From Ruegeria sp. HKCCD7303 (GTDB lineage Bacteria > Pseudomonadota > Alphaproteobacteria > Rhodobacterales > Rhodobacteraceae): a DNA stretch of 64,000 nt. The notes under the pieces were generated by a model. The model did no database searches and was not told the origin of the DNA. It was given only the letters and a program-made list of their open reading frames with translations. Location: contig NZ_WVRE01000001.1 in assembly GCF_013111185.1 (NCBI RefSeq), positions 62,001-126,000 of the forward strand. Reading direction: 5' to 3'. Each line of letters opens with the position of its first letter. The stretch's first letter is position 1. This document shows positions 15,726 to 24,626 of the stretch, one piece after another. A program made the translations under genes and the position numbers.

Positions 15726-16568
15726 ATGGATTTGTGCATGGCCTACTCACAACCAAGCTTGCTGTCGGATGCGCTGTGTCTTCGTAAGCAGGCTGGGGTT
15801 CGTGTAATCGCGGGTGGCACAGATTTTTATCCGGCACTACGACCGGGTGAGCAGACGGAGAATGTGTTAGACATAACCAGAGTCGGTGGCCTGTCTGACA
15901 TCAAGCAAACGGAAGACGCCACAAGGTTTGGTGCGGCTGCTACTTGGTCGAATGTTGTTAGAGCGGATTTGCCCGCAGCGTTTGACGCCTTGAAACAGGC
16001 AGCGCGTGAGGTCGGAAGCCTGCAAATCCAGAACGCGGGCACGATTGCCGGGAACATTTGCAACGCGTCACCGGCGGCAGATGGTGTTCCGCCTCTGCTG
16101 GCCTTGAACGCTGAGGTTGAGCTTGCCAGCGCAGCGCGAGGGACACGCATTCTGCCGTTGGGCGAATTTATTACGGGCGTGCGGCAAACGGTGCTTAGAG
16201 AAGATGAGCTGGTGACAGCCATCATTGTGCCAAAACAACATGTCCGCATGACATCCGGCTTTGAGAAGCTAGGCAGCCGCCGCTATTTGGTCATCTCGAT
16301 TGCCATGACGGCGGTTAACATCCTGCTGGATGCACAGGGCAAAATCGCAGATGCCCGCGTCGCCGTAGGGTCCTGTTCCGCTGTGGCGCAGCGGCTGACA
16401 GCGCTGGAAGCGCGTTTGATCGGGCAGGATCCCTATAAACTAAGGATTTCGCAGGACGACATCGCGAGTCTGACGCCCATTGATGACGTCCGGGGGGCGG
16501 CATCGTACCGGTTCGACGCGGTGCGTCATCAAGTTCAGCGCGCAATTCACAAGGCGGTTACGTCATGA
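15726..16568 (+). CDS. Molybdenum hydroxylase FAD-binding subunit (nicotinate dehydrogenase-like)
   Basis: A 280-residue CoxM/NdhF-type subunit of the xanthine dehydrogenase family. FAD contacts are visible in RVIAGGTDFYPALRPGE (residues 25-41) and NAGTIAGNICNASPAAD (about 100-116), and the C-terminal CO-dehydrogenase flavoprotein domain follows (SGFEKLGSRRYLVIS). It carries electrons from the molybdenum and FeS centres to an acceptor. ATG 15726 has no clear ribosome site; ATG 15738 is an alternative start. It is the first gene of a tightly overlapping operon: its stop overlaps the next start by ATGA. Placement with reductase-like and enamidase-like genes points to hydroxylation of nicotinate or a close N-heterocycle. 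Confidence 0.88.
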   Translation: MDLCMAYSQPSLLSDALCLRKQAGVRVIAGGTDFYPALRPGEQTENVLDITRVGGLSDIKQTEDATRFGAAATWSNVVRADLPAAFDALKQAAREVGSLQIQNAGTIAGNICNASPAADGVPPLLALNAEVELASAARGTRILPLGEFITGVRQTVLREDELVTAIIVPKQHVRMTSGFEKLGSRRYLVISIAMTAVNILLDAQGKIADARVAVGSCSAVAQRLTALEARLIGQDPYKLRISQDDIASLTPIDDVRGAASYRFDAVRHQVQRAIHKAVTS

Positions 16569-19303
16569 ACAAAGCGTTGTCAGATACCCCGGTTCCATTC
16601 CAACTGAACGGTCGAGAGGCGGCCCCACTCGTCGCACCTGGCCAACGATTGTCCGAGGTTTTGCGTGAAAGTCTGAGTCAGCGTGATGTCAAGATCGGCT
16701 GCGACGCAGGGGATTGCGGGGCGTGTACCGTACTGATCGATGGTGACCCAGTTTGCGCCTGCCTGACCCCGGCGCATCAGGTTGCAGGGCGCAAGGTCGA
16801 GACTGTGCAGGGGTTGAACGCCCAAGACCCCGTTGCCACGAGGTTAAAGCAGAGTTTTCTGGATCATGGGGCGGCGCAGTGCGGCATCTGTACGCCGGGT
16901 ATGATCGTGTCCGCTGTCGCGCTTTTGCGAGATGTGCCTGCGCCCACCGAGACGCAGGTGCAAGACGCTTTGGGTGGCGTGCTGTGTCGCTGCACGGGCT
17001 ACCGCAAAATCATCGACGCTGTCATGGGCGCGCCTGCCATGGCAACCGAAACAGCAGGCCAGGTGGGTGACGCGATCCAACACTTGGATGGGATCGAAAA
17101 GGTCTCAGCTGTCGTGAAATATGGGGACGACGTGGCGCCGGCCGGGTGCCTTGAGGTTATGGTAATCCGCTCGCCCTTTGCGCGGGCAACCTTCGAAATC
17201 GGTGATCTTGAGGGGTTTGCGCAGGCGGCTGGGCTGGACGCGGTCCTGACGGTGGCGGATGTTCCGGGCCAGAATTGCTTTGGTGTCATTCCGGGGTTTG
17301 AGGATCAGCCCGTTTTCGCCGAGAGAGAAACTCGGTTCCGGGGTGAGGCGGTCGCTGCCCTGGTCGGCGCGCGGGATGCTCTGCGCGCGATTGATCCTGA
17401 CGTATTGCCGATCGTTTGGACTGAGTTGCCTGCAGCTCAGGACATGGGCGCAGCTCAGAGTGTCTCTGCGGCACAGTTGCATAAGGGGCGGAATAACAAC
17501 GTGATGTGCACCGGGTTTGTGACCTGCGGCGACCCTGAGGCGGCGCTGGAGCGTGCCCATGTGACTGTGGAAGGCCGATTTCAAAGCGGCTTTGTGGAAC
17601 ATGCCTATATAGAGCCAGAAGCGGGGTTTGCAGAACTCGTAGACGGTCGTCTTGAGGTGCATGCCTGCACGCAGGCCCCGGTGATGGATCTTGACGGGCT
17701 TTCGCTTGTTCTGGGGTTGGATCGCGCCAAAATCCGGGTGGTTCCTACTGCTGTTGGCGGCGGATTTGGTGCCAAGTTGGATATGAGCGTTCAGCCTTAT
17801 CTGGCGCTTGCGGCGATTAAAACAGGCAAGCCGGTACGGCTTTGTTATTCACGCACGGAATCCATGCAAAGCTCGACCAAGCGGCACCCGTGCGACATCA
17901 CACTCAGGATCGGAGCTGATGAAGATGGCAAGCTGTGCGGCTTTGACTTTCGCGGCAGCTTCGACACTGGTGCTTATGCCAGTTGGGGGCCAACGGTGGC
18001 GAACCGGGTTCCGGTCCATGCCTCGGGTCCATATCGCGTTGCGGACTATGTAGCGCAGGCCAAGGGCGTTCACACCAACAACCCGCCATCCGGTGCGTTT
18101 CGTGGTTTTGGCGTGCCGCAATCGGCCATCGCGCAAGAAAGTCTTTTTGACGAACTGGCCGAGAAATTGGGAATGGACGCGCTGGAATTCCGCATAGCGA
18201 ACGCATTGGACAATGATGTGCCGACCGTGTGCGGGCAGGTTTTTGATCAGGGCGTCGGGATCAAGTCTTGTCTTGAGGCGTTGCGGCCTGCCTGGGATTT
18301 AGAACGTGCAGAGGCCGAGGGGTTCAACGCCCGCAACGAAAAGCTGAAACGCGGCGTCGGCATCGCAAGTGGCTGGTACGGGTGCGGCAACACATCTTTG
18401 CCCAACCCGTCAACCATCAAATGTGGTATTCGCGCAGATGGCTCGGTGGTGCTGCATCAAGGTGCGATGGATATTGGTCAGGGGGCCAACACCGTCATCA
18501 CGCAGATATTTGCAACCGCGCTTGGGGTCGAAGCAGGTCAGATCACGCGCGTTGGCGTGGATACGGATGTAACACCTGACGCGGGCAAAACCTCGGCCTC
18601 GCGCCAGACTTTTGTCTCGGGTAATGCGGCGCGGCTTTCGGGCAAAGCGTTGCGGGCTGCGATCCTGGAGCGTTTGAATGTGGCAGAGGATGCAGTTCTG
18701 GGCTTCAGAGACCGAGAAATCCATGCAACCGATGCCGCAGGATCTCATGTTTTGACCCTGTCTGCGCTTGCAGCCGATGAAGACGGTTTTGTTCTGCGTG
18801 CGGAAGAAAGCTATGATCCTCCGACAAAACCCCTGGACGACAACGGGCAAGGGCATCCTTACGCCCAATTCGGTTATGCCGCGCATTTGGCCGTGGTCGA
18901 GGTAGATACCGCGCTGGGCATTGTCCGACCTGTGAAATTTGTCGCGGCTCATGACGTCGGCCAGGCTATCAATCCGATGCTTGTGGAAGGGCAGATTCAC
19001 GGTGGGATTGCTCAGGGACTTGGCATGGCGCTGATGGAAGAATACATCCCTGGCCGGACTGAGAACCTGCATGACTATCTGATCCCGACCATTGGGGATA
19101 TCCCTCCGATTGAAGCGATCATCATCGAAGAGGCTGATGCGCATGGGCCTTTCGGGGCCAAGGGTCTGGGAGAGCACGTCTTGATCCCCACCGCGCCTGC
19201 GCTTTTGAACGCGATCAAACACGCAACCGGGGTGCGGTTGTACAAAGGCCCTGCGACCCCCAGCGTCGTTCATGAGGCCCTGAAGAAGAGCGTGATGCAA
19301 TGA
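16565..19303 (+). CDS. Molybdenum hydroxylase, fused [2Fe-2S] and molybdopterin subunits
   Basis: A 912-residue protein joining two subunits that are usually separate. Residues 1-155 are the FeS subunit: plant-type cluster Cys 46, 51, 54 and 66, and second cluster Cys 106, 109, 141 and 143 (QCGICTPGM, LCRCTGYRK). From about 165 onward is the Mo-cofactor subunit, with TAVGGGFGAKLDMSVQP, GAFRGFGVPQS, DIGQGANTVITQ and the terminal FGAKGLGEH holding the likely catalytic Glu870. Family enzymes insert water-derived oxygen next to ring nitrogen. In the Eubacterium barkeri nicotinate dehydrogenase the Mo part is split and selenium-dependent; here it is continuous. It overlaps genes on both sides by four bases. 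Confidence 0.92.
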   Translation: MNKALSDTPVPFQLNGREAAPLVAPGQRLSEVLRESLSQRDVKIGCDAGDCGACTVLIDGDPVCACLTPAHQVAGRKVETVQGLNAQDPVATRLKQSFLDHGAAQCGICTPGMIVSAVALLRDVPAPTETQVQDALGGVLCRCTGYRKIIDAVMGAPAMATETAGQVGDAIQHLDGIEKVSAVVKYGDDVAPAGCLEVMVIRSPFARATFEIGDLEGFAQAAGLDAVLTVADVPGQNCFGVIPGFEDQPVFAERETRFRGEAVAALVGARDALRAIDPDVLPIVWTELPAAQDMGAAQSVSAAQLHKGRNNNVMCTGFVTCGDPEAALERAHVTVEGRFQSGFVEHAYIEPEAGFAELVDGRLEVHACTQAPVMDLDGLSLVLGLDRAKIRVVPTAVGGGFGAKLDMSVQPYLALAAIKTGKPVRLCYSRTESMQSSTKRHPCDITLRIGADEDGKLCGFDFRGSFDTGAYASWGPTVANRVPVHASGPYRVADYVAQAKGVHTNNPPSGAFRGFGVPQSAIAQESLFDELAEKLGMDALEFRIANALDNDVPTVCGQVFDQGVGIKSCLEALRPAWDLERAEAEGFNARNEKLKRGVGIASGWYGCGNTSLPNPSTIKCGIRADGSVVLHQGAMDIGQGANTVITQIFATALGVEAGQITRVGVDTDVTPDAGKTSASRQTFVSGNAARLSGKALRAAILERLNVAEDAVLGFRDREIHATDAAGSHVLTLSALAADEDGFVLRAEESYDPPTKPLDDNGQGHPYAQFGYAAHLAVVEVDTALGIVRPVKFVAAHDVGQAINPMLVEGQIHGGIAQGLGMALMEEYIPGRTENLHDYLIPTIGDIPPIEAIIIEEADAHGPFGAKGLGEHVLIPTAPALLNAIKHATGVRLYKGPATPSVVHEALKKSVMQ

Positions 19304-20784
19304 CCAATGCTTCGAAGCCCGAAAAGATCCGCTGCGATGCCTGCCCGGTGATGTGTTACATCGCCGACGGCAAGTCCGGCGCTTGTGACCGCTATGCAAA
19401 CCATGGTGGTGAACTGGTACGGTTGGATCCGCTGACCATCATCCAAAGCGGGCCGGATCTTGTACCGTTTATGGGAGAGGGCGCGTCCGCGGATTGGGAT
19501 GGTGACATCTTCAAAGGAGAGCGTCAGTTTGTTACTGCCGTTGGCGCAGGAACAACCTATCCCGATTACAAGCCCGCCCCCTTCATCGCCAGTCAGAAGG
19601 TTGAAGGTGTCGATATGGTCACGGTCGTGACCGAGGGGATCTTTAGCTATTGCGGTGTGAAGGTAAAAATCGACACCGACCGCCATATTGGCCACGAACG
19701 CGATGTTGTGCGCGTGGATGGCGAGCCGATCGGCCATGTAATGACATCGGAATACGGGTCAAAGATGTTGTCTTTGGGTGGTGTCGAGCACCTGACGGGT
19801 GGCAGTAAGAAAGAAGGCCGTGTGACTTGTGACGCGCTGCTGCGGCTGTGCAACCGAGAACCAGTGACCATGATAATCGGCGAAGAGGATCACGCGACAG
19901 AAGTTGTGGTGCAGGCAGGTCAACCCCCGATCATAAATGGCGTTACCGAAAGCCTAATGCGCGTGGGCTGCGGCTCGGCCACCATTGGCATGTTTCCGAA
20001 ACAGTGGATCGGCCATGTGGACGACGTTGTGGTGGTGGACGATCACATAACCGGTGTTCTCAGTGAGCACGAAACAGGCAAGCAGCTAGACGTGCCGGCG
20101 ACGGGGATCAAGATCAAGGGGCGCCGCTCGACGCCGGGGCGGTATTTTCAGGTGGCAGAACCCGGAACAGGGTGGGGCGGCACGGATATTGAAGATCCTC
20201 TGGCGATCCTCGGCCCGTTCAATCCCAAAACAGCCTGGGAAGGGTTGCGGTTGTTCATGGTGTCGACCACCGGTGAGCAATTCTCATATTACGAGCTTGA
20301 TGCTGATCTTGTTCCGCAACAGCGAGAGGTGCCCGCGAAACTTGCGTCCTCGGCGGCGTTGATCGCGGAGAACTGCGAACCATCGGTTTGCTCGGTCCTG
20401 TTCATGGGCGGGGCAGGGGGATCGCTGCGGGCGGGTGTCACAGAAAACCCAGTGCGTCTGACCAAATCGGTTAAGGAGGCGCTGACGCATGTGTCCTGCG
20501 GTGGGGCGGATGCTTATGTTTGGCCCGGCGGCGGTATCACTGTGATGGTGGACGTTCTGGACATGCCAACCAGTTCTTTTGGCTACGTTCCAACGCCTGC
20601 TCTGGTCGCGCCTATCGAGTTCACCCTGCGCGTGAGCGACTATGCCGCGTTGGGCGGGCACGTCGACCATATGCGGCAGGTGAGTGACATAAACTCTGAT
20701 CAGGCCCGTCATGTGCGGCAAAATCCCAAAGCGGGGAATCCAATGGACCTTGGCAACTACCGCTGGAAGGCAGACGCGGAATGA
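19300..20784 (+). CDS. 6-hydroxynicotinate reductase-like iron-sulfur protein
   Basis: A 494-residue soluble protein beginning with a cysteine cluster C12-x2-C15-x3-C19-x9-C29 (RCDACPVMCYIADGKSGACD) suited to a [4Fe-4S] centre. The rest is glycine-rich, with MGGAGGSLRAGVTENPVRLT and VSCGGADAYVWPGGGITVM near the C-terminus. I recognise it as the type annotated as 6-hydroxynicotinate reductase, which in Eubacterium barkeri reduces 6-hydroxynicotinate to 1,4,5,6-tetrahydro-6-oxonicotinate with ferredoxin. The neighbours fit: the hydroxylase upstream would make its substrate and the enamidase-like gene would consume its product. The identity of the reductant in this organism is unknown. Confidence 0.75.
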   Translation: MTNASKPEKIRCDACPVMCYIADGKSGACDRYANHGGELVRLDPLTIIQSGPDLVPFMGEGASADWDGDIFKGERQFVTAVGAGTTYPDYKPAPFIASQKVEGVDMVTVVTEGIFSYCGVKVKIDTDRHIGHERDVVRVDGEPIGHVMTSEYGSKMLSLGGVEHLTGGSKKEGRVTCDALLRLCNREPVTMIIGEEDHATEVVVQAGQPPIINGVTESLMRVGCGSATIGMFPKQWIGHVDDVVVVDDHITGVLSEHETGKQLDVPATGIKIKGRRSTPGRYFQVAEPGTGWGGTDIEDPLAILGPFNPKTAWEGLRLFMVSTTGEQFSYYELDADLVPQQREVPAKLASSAALIAENCEPSVCSVLFMGGAGGSLRAGVTENPVRLTKSVKEALTHVSCGGADAYVWPGGGITVMVDVLDMPTSSFGYVPTPALVAPIEFTLRVSDYAALGGHVDHMRQVSDINSDQARHVRQNPKAGNPMDLGNYRWKADAE

Positions 20785-21644
20785 AACCGCACGCGCGCCT
20801 GTTGCCCGATGGCCAGCGCTTGCATTTGCAGCATGGCCCCAGCGATCTGATCGTATGGGCGGATGGCGCGCGGGATCACGCGTATCGGGCCGCAATGCGT
20901 CGGTTCGAAACCATTATTGCCGAGGTGGTCGAGGAGCTGCCTGACCTTCGTGCGATGTTGTCACCATTTACCAACCGCCCCATGGGCGCGGTGGCACGCC
21001 GAATGCATGATGCGTGTCTGCCTTTGATGAATGTAGGCTATCTAACCCGGATGGCCGCCGTGGCGGGAAGCATAGCAGACGAGGTTCTTGCGGCCATGAC
21101 CAAAAACGCGGATATCACCCGCGCTTATGTCAATAACGGTGGCGACATTGCCTTACATCTGACGCCGGGGACCTCGTTCAAAACAGCGATCAAGGCCCAT
21201 GACGGTAGCGATTTGGGCCGGATCGAGGTCACAGGTGCGGATCGAATTGGCGGTATCGCGACGTCGGGCCGCCACGGGCGTAGCCTGTCGTTGGGTATAG
21301 CAGACAGCGTGACAGTTCTTGCTAACTCTGCCGCCGAGGCTGATGCCGCAGCAACACTTGTTGCCAATGCAGTGGATGTGCCAGGGCACCCTTCGGTCAG
21401 CCGTCGCGCAGCCAGCGGGGTTGACGAGAACAGCGATCTTGGGGGCTTGCCTGTGGTTGTCGGTTGTGGCGCTTTATCGGCCAGCGAGTGCCAGCAAGCA
21501 TTGGCCTTCGGCGTCCGTCGCGCAACATCGTTAAAGACCCACGGTTGCCTTAGAACTGCGGCACTGTTCCTTCAAGGCCACGCCGTCACGACCGGCGCAC
21601 ATATTTTACCCATTCAACACGAGATCCAAAATGTCCCAACTTAA
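20781..21644 (+). CDS. UPF0280 (ApbE-like fold) protein
   Basis: A 287-residue protein matching UPF0280, a family related to the ApbE flavin transferases. Typical parts are LRAMLSPFTNRPMGAVARRM (residues 54-73), AAVAGSIADEVLAAM (about 90-104) and the AYVNNGGDIALHLTPG core (about 114-130), which corresponds to the ApbE NNGGD region. Its start overlaps the stop of the reductase-like gene by ATGA, and its end overlaps the DUF1185 gene by 14 bp, so it is strictly co-expressed with both. A role in loading or maintaining the flavin/FeS reductase is an attractive inference, but no biochemical function of the family is assumed here. Confidence 0.85.
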   Translation: MKPHARLLPDGQRLHLQHGPSDLIVWADGARDHAYRAAMRRFETIIAEVVEELPDLRAMLSPFTNRPMGAVARRMHDACLPLMNVGYLTRMAAVAGSIADEVLAAMTKNADITRAYVNNGGDIALHLTPGTSFKTAIKAHDGSDLGRIEVTGADRIGGIATSGRHGRSLSLGIADSVTVLANSAAEADAAATLVANAVDVPGHPSVSRRAASGVDENSDLGGLPVVVGCGALSASECQQALAFGVRRATSLKTHGCLRTAALFLQGHAVTTGAHILPIQHEIQNVPT

Positions 21645-22212
21645 CGTCCGAAAGACCGCCTATTCCGTTGAGGAGATTTTCCACGAAGGTGGCCCTGTCC
21701 CTGCAACACCCTTGCGCCGGGCGGCGGCGATCGCGATCATCGAGAACCCGTTTGCAGGGCGGTACGAGCCCGACATTCAGTGGTTCATGGAGGACCTCAA
21801 GCCGCTGGGATTGAAAATGGCAAAGCGTCTGGTCGAGATGCTGGGAGGCGCTGACAAAATCGAAGGGTATGGCAAAGGCGCAATGATTGGAGAGGCCGGT
21901 GAGTTGGAGCATGGTGCACTGTGGCACGCGCCCGGCGGATACGCGATGCGCGAGCTTCTGGACAACTCGAATGCGATTGTGCCCTCATCCAAAAAGGTCG
22001 CCGGTGTGGGTGGGCGGCTGGATGTGCCGATCACCCATATCAATGCTTCATACGTGCGCAGCCATTTTGACAGCATGGAAGTTGGCTTGAATGACGCACC
22101 CAAGGCGGGCGAGATGGCCGTTATTCTTGTCATGAGCACTGGGCCCCGCATCCACGACCGGGCTGGTGGCCTGGCTGCAAAAGACATCAAAGGAGAGGAT
22201 GGGCTGAGATGA
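21631..22212 (+). CDS. DUF1185 (Amino_synth) family protein, copy 1
   Basis: A 193-residue cytoplasmic protein of the DUF1185 family, historically labelled amino acid synthesis protein without a defined reaction. Characteristic stretches are AIAIIENPFAGRYEPDI (about residues 32-48), YGKGAMIGEAGELEHGAL (about 78-95), VPSSKK, and YVRSHFDSMEVGLNDAPKAG (about 139-158). The next gene encodes a paralogue with the same motifs, and the two overlap by four bases, suggesting a hetero-oligomer. Co-transcription with the hydroxylase, reductase and UPF0280 genes links it to ring catabolism. It may handle a ring-opened or semialdehyde intermediate; this is inference. Confidence 0.82.
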   Translation: MSQLNVRKTAYSVEEIFHEGGPVPATPLRRAAAIAIIENPFAGRYEPDIQWFMEDLKPLGLKMAKRLVEMLGGADKIEGYGKGAMIGEAGELEHGALWHAPGGYAMRELLDNSNAIVPSSKKVAGVGGRLDVPITHINASYVRSHFDSMEVGLNDAPKAGEMAVILVMSTGPRIHDRAGGLAAKDIKGEDGLR

Positions 22213-22793
22213 ATGCCAAGATCCGCAAAATTGCCGTGAACATCGAAGAAACCCATACCGAAATCGGGCGCAAGATCGACCCGGCCACGCGCAAAGCAGT
22301 TGCAGTGGCCGTGATCGAGAACCCGTTTGCAGGTGCTTATCAGGAAGACCTGAGTGCGCTGATGGAGATAGGCGCGGAATTGGGTGCGTTGTTGGGTCGC
22401 AAATGCGTCGAAGCCCTTGGTATCGCGCCCGAACAAGCTGAAAGCTATGGTAAGTCGGCCATGGTGGGAGAGAATGGCGAGTTGGAACACGCCGCTGCAA
22501 TTCTGCATCCTAAACTCGGCGCACCACTGCGGAAAGAAGTAGAGAAAGGAGCGGCCTTGGTGCCGTCCTCGAAAAAGATGGGATCTCCGGGTCAGGTGCT
22601 GGATGTGCCTCTTGGACACAAGGATGCGGCCTATGTGCGCAGCCATTTCGACGGGATTGAAGTGCGCCTGAATGATGCGCCGCGCGCAAACGAGATTATG
22701 GTAGCTGTGGCAGTGACTGACAGCGGGCGGCCGCTACCGCGAGTTGGTGGCTTGACCCATGACGACGCAGAAGGCAAAGACGGGCTTCGTTAG
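22209..22793 (+). CDS. DUF1185 (Amino_synth) family protein, copy 2
   Basis: A 194-residue paralogue of the preceding protein, sharing AVIENPFAGAYQEDL, YGKSAMVGENGELEHAA, VPSSKKMGSPG, YVRSHFDGIEVRLNDAPRA and the closing GKDGLR/GEDGLR tail. The conserved acidic, His and Lys residues shared by both copies (GELEH, SSKK, RSHFD) are the best candidates for an active site. It overlaps copy 1 by ATGA and precedes the MarR gene by 8 bp. Why two copies are kept is unknown; division into two subunits of one complex is the simplest reading. Confidence 0.82.
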   Translation: MNAKIRKIAVNIEETHTEIGRKIDPATRKAVAVAVIENPFAGAYQEDLSALMEIGAELGALLGRKCVEALGIAPEQAESYGKSAMVGENGELEHAAAILHPKLGAPLRKEVEKGAALVPSSKKMGSPGQVLDVPLGHKDAAYVRSHFDGIEVRLNDAPRANEIMVAVAVTDSGRPLPRVGGLTHDDAEGKDGLR

Positions 22794-22801
22794 GAGCACT
22801 T

Positions 22802-23227
22802 ATGTCAGACAGCGTCGATCCCTACCGTCTAGAAGATCAGGTCGGATATCTTTTGCGGTTGGCCAGCCAACGCCATTCGATCATCTTTCAGAACCGTATC
22901 TCCAGAGATTTGACGCCCACTCAGTTTTCCACGCTGATCCGCGTGGCCGAGAAGAAAGAGGTTTCGCAAAATCAGCTGGGCCGACTTGCGGCAATGGATA
23001 TCGCGACGATCAAAGGGGTGGTCGACCGGCTGAAGGCCAAGGGTCTGTTGCAAGCGACTGCCGATCCCGGAGACAAAAGACGCTCGATCATTTCATTGAC
23101 CGATGCGGGTGCGCAATTGATAGACCAGCTTTATGCAGATGGGTTAGGGATCTCACAGGAAACTCTGGCGCCGCTCAAGAAATCTGAACAAAAAACGCTT
23201 TTGACATTGCTCAGAAAGATCACCTGA
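22802..23227 (+). CDS. MarR-family transcriptional regulator, probable cluster regulator
   Basis: A 141-residue MarR protein. The winged helix-turn-helix runs through FSTLIRVAEKKEVSQNQLGRLAAMDIATIKGVVDRLKAKGLL (about residues 40-81) with the wing at ATADPGDKRRSIISLTDAG, flanked by dimerisation helices at both ends. AGGAGCACTT precedes ATG 22802. It is the last gene of the hydroxylase operon, so it would be autoregulated. The repeated TTAG-TATAC-type palindromes at promoters across this cluster have the size of MarR operators. The natural ligand would be nicotinate or an early intermediate; that is inferred from context. Confidence 0.9.
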   Translation: MSDSVDPYRLEDQVGYLLRLASQRHSIIFQNRISRDLTPTQFSTLIRVAEKKEVSQNQLGRLAAMDIATIKGVVDRLKAKGLLQATADPGDKRRSIISLTDAGAQLIDQLYADGLGISQETLAPLKKSEQKTLLTLLRKIT

Positions 23228-23240
23228 CCTTCCGTCGTGC

Positions 23241-24407
23241 TTAGAGGATGCGTTCCGGCAGGCGTTGCGCTGGAGGTGTGTTGCGTGAACGTTCCGAGCG
23301 GATCACACCGTCGATGATCGTCATGCCGACACCGGGCAGGTTCCCTTGCGCAACGCTTTCCAGCATGGTTTTCCCCGGTGCGTGCTGGGCCTGGTCCATA
23401 AGAACAAAATCGGCGCACAGGCCTTTTTCGATCAGGCCCACATTCAGATCCCGCTGTCGTGCGGTATTGCCGTTGCCAAAGCAAAAGGCGATCTCGGCCG
23501 GGACATTTCCAAAGGCTGACAGCATCGCGATCATGCGCAGGATGCCAAGGGGCTGTACACCTGACCCTGCTGGCCCGTCAGTGCCCAGGATCACCTGATC
23601 CAGCTTGCCAAGTTCACGCGCTGTGTTCACGGTCAGCACAGCAGCGCGTTCATTACCGTTATGCACGATTTCAAAGGCTTGCTTGGTGCAGGTTTCACAC
23701 AGGCAGATGATCTGGTCATCTGGCAGCGCCGAGTGACCGCCGTTGATGTGGCCGATCACATCCGTACCCGTTTCGATCACCATATCTGCGTCAATGAGAC
23801 CAGACCCGGGGATGGACGGCCCCCCGGTATGGATTGTTGACTGAATGCCGTATTTGCGGGCCCATTCGATCATCTGGTTCGCGGTTTTGCCATCTTTGAC
23901 CGACCCCAGGCCAACTTCGCCCAGGTATTTCACGCCAGCATTCGCCAGCTCTGCAAAATCCTCTTCGACCATACCATGTTCGATCACTGGGGCACCTGCG
24001 TGAACCTTGACGCCTGAGGGGCGAAAATTCTCGTACCAACGCTGTGCTGCAATCGACATCGCTTTGAGGCCGATCACATCTTTGGGTCGGCCGGGCATGT
24101 GGACCTCCCCGGCCGAGATCATCGTGGTCACGCCTCCATTCAGGGTGGAGTCAATCCAGTGGAGTTGCTGTTGTCGCGGGGTGTAATCGCCGACAACCGG
24201 ATGCACATGACTGTCGATCAAACCGGGGGCCAGCGTCACTCCATGCGCGTCAACAACAGAGGTCGGGTCGTCTGTATCAAGGTCCTTTTCATAACCCCAC
24301 GCATCGATCTTGCCGTCGATCGCAATCAAACAATCGCCGTCAAAGATTGGGTCTTCCATCTTGCCGGACAGGATCATACCGATGTTCTTGATGACCAGTT
24401 TTTCCAT
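23241..24407 (-). CDS. Enamidase-like amidohydrolase
   Basis: A 388-residue amidohydrolase-superfamily enzyme very close in layout to the enamidase (Ena) of Eubacterium barkeri, which opens 1,4,5,6-tetrahydro-6-oxonicotinate to 2-formylglutarate and ammonia. Predicted metal ligands and acid/base are His67 and His69 (DSHVHP), Glu164 (GEVGLG), His193 (IHTGG), His220 (GHINGG) and Asp277 (GTDGPAGSG). Shared landmarks are NGGVTTMISAG, PGRPKD and the C-terminal SRNTPPAQR. The frame is open to 24488, but ATG 24407 has GGGAGG in place and gives the enamidase-length protein. It is convergent with the MarR-terminated operon and has two operator motifs upstream. Confidence 0.88.
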   Translation of the reverse strand: MEKLVIKNIGMILSGKMEDPIFDGDCLIAIDGKIDAWGYEKDLDTDDPTSVVDAHGVTLAPGLIDSHVHPVVGDYTPRQQQLHWIDSTLNGGVTTMISAGEVHMPGRPKDVIGLKAMSIAAQRWYENFRPSGVKVHAGAPVIEHGMVEEDFAELANAGVKYLGEVGLGSVKDGKTANQMIEWARKYGIQSTIHTGGPSIPGSGLIDADMVIETGTDVIGHINGGHSALPDDQIICLCETCTKQAFEIVHNGNERAAVLTVNTARELGKLDQVILGTDGPAGSGVQPLGILRMIAMLSAFGNVPAEIAFCFGNGNTARQRDLNVGLIEKGLCADFVLMDQAQHAPGKTMLESVAQGNLPGVGMTIIDGVIRSERSRNTPPAQRLPERIL

Positions 24408-24426
24408 AAGATCCTCCCGATATTCA

Positions 24427-24438
24427 TTAGTATACGAA
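24427..24438. promoter_or_regulatory. Predicted MarR operator, site 2
   Basis: TTAGTATACGAA lies 20 bp upstream of the enamidase-like ATG, next to its ribosome site. The 16-base context ATTAGTATACGAATAT is an imperfect palindrome and the core is identical to site 3. Confidence 0.7.
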
Positions 24439-24528
24439 TATAGGATGTAAGCGCGCGTCAAGAAAATTCTGGAACGAGCCTTAAACATCGCAAAGCAATT
24501 GGCAGAGCGGTGTATCGAAACTCAGTCA

Positions 24529-24540
24529 TTAGTATACGAA
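24529..24540. promoter_or_regulatory. Predicted MarR operator, site 3
   Basis: A second identical TTAGTATACGAA (shared with site 2 as TCATTAGTATACGAATA) lies 102 bp further upstream of the enamidase-like gene. Paired identical sites suggest looping or a second promoter. Confidence 0.7.
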
Positions 24541-24626
24541 TAATAAGCCGACCAGTCTGAAGTGCATCTGAAAAAAACGGAGCGCTGTGTGTCGATCAGG
24601 GACAGCCCCTATCTCATACCAAGTTC

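Noticed and set aside
18410..19399. A 329-codon leftward frame opposite the molybdenum hydroxylase
   Set aside because: Antisense shadow of the Mo-domain coding sequence, without start signals or motifs.
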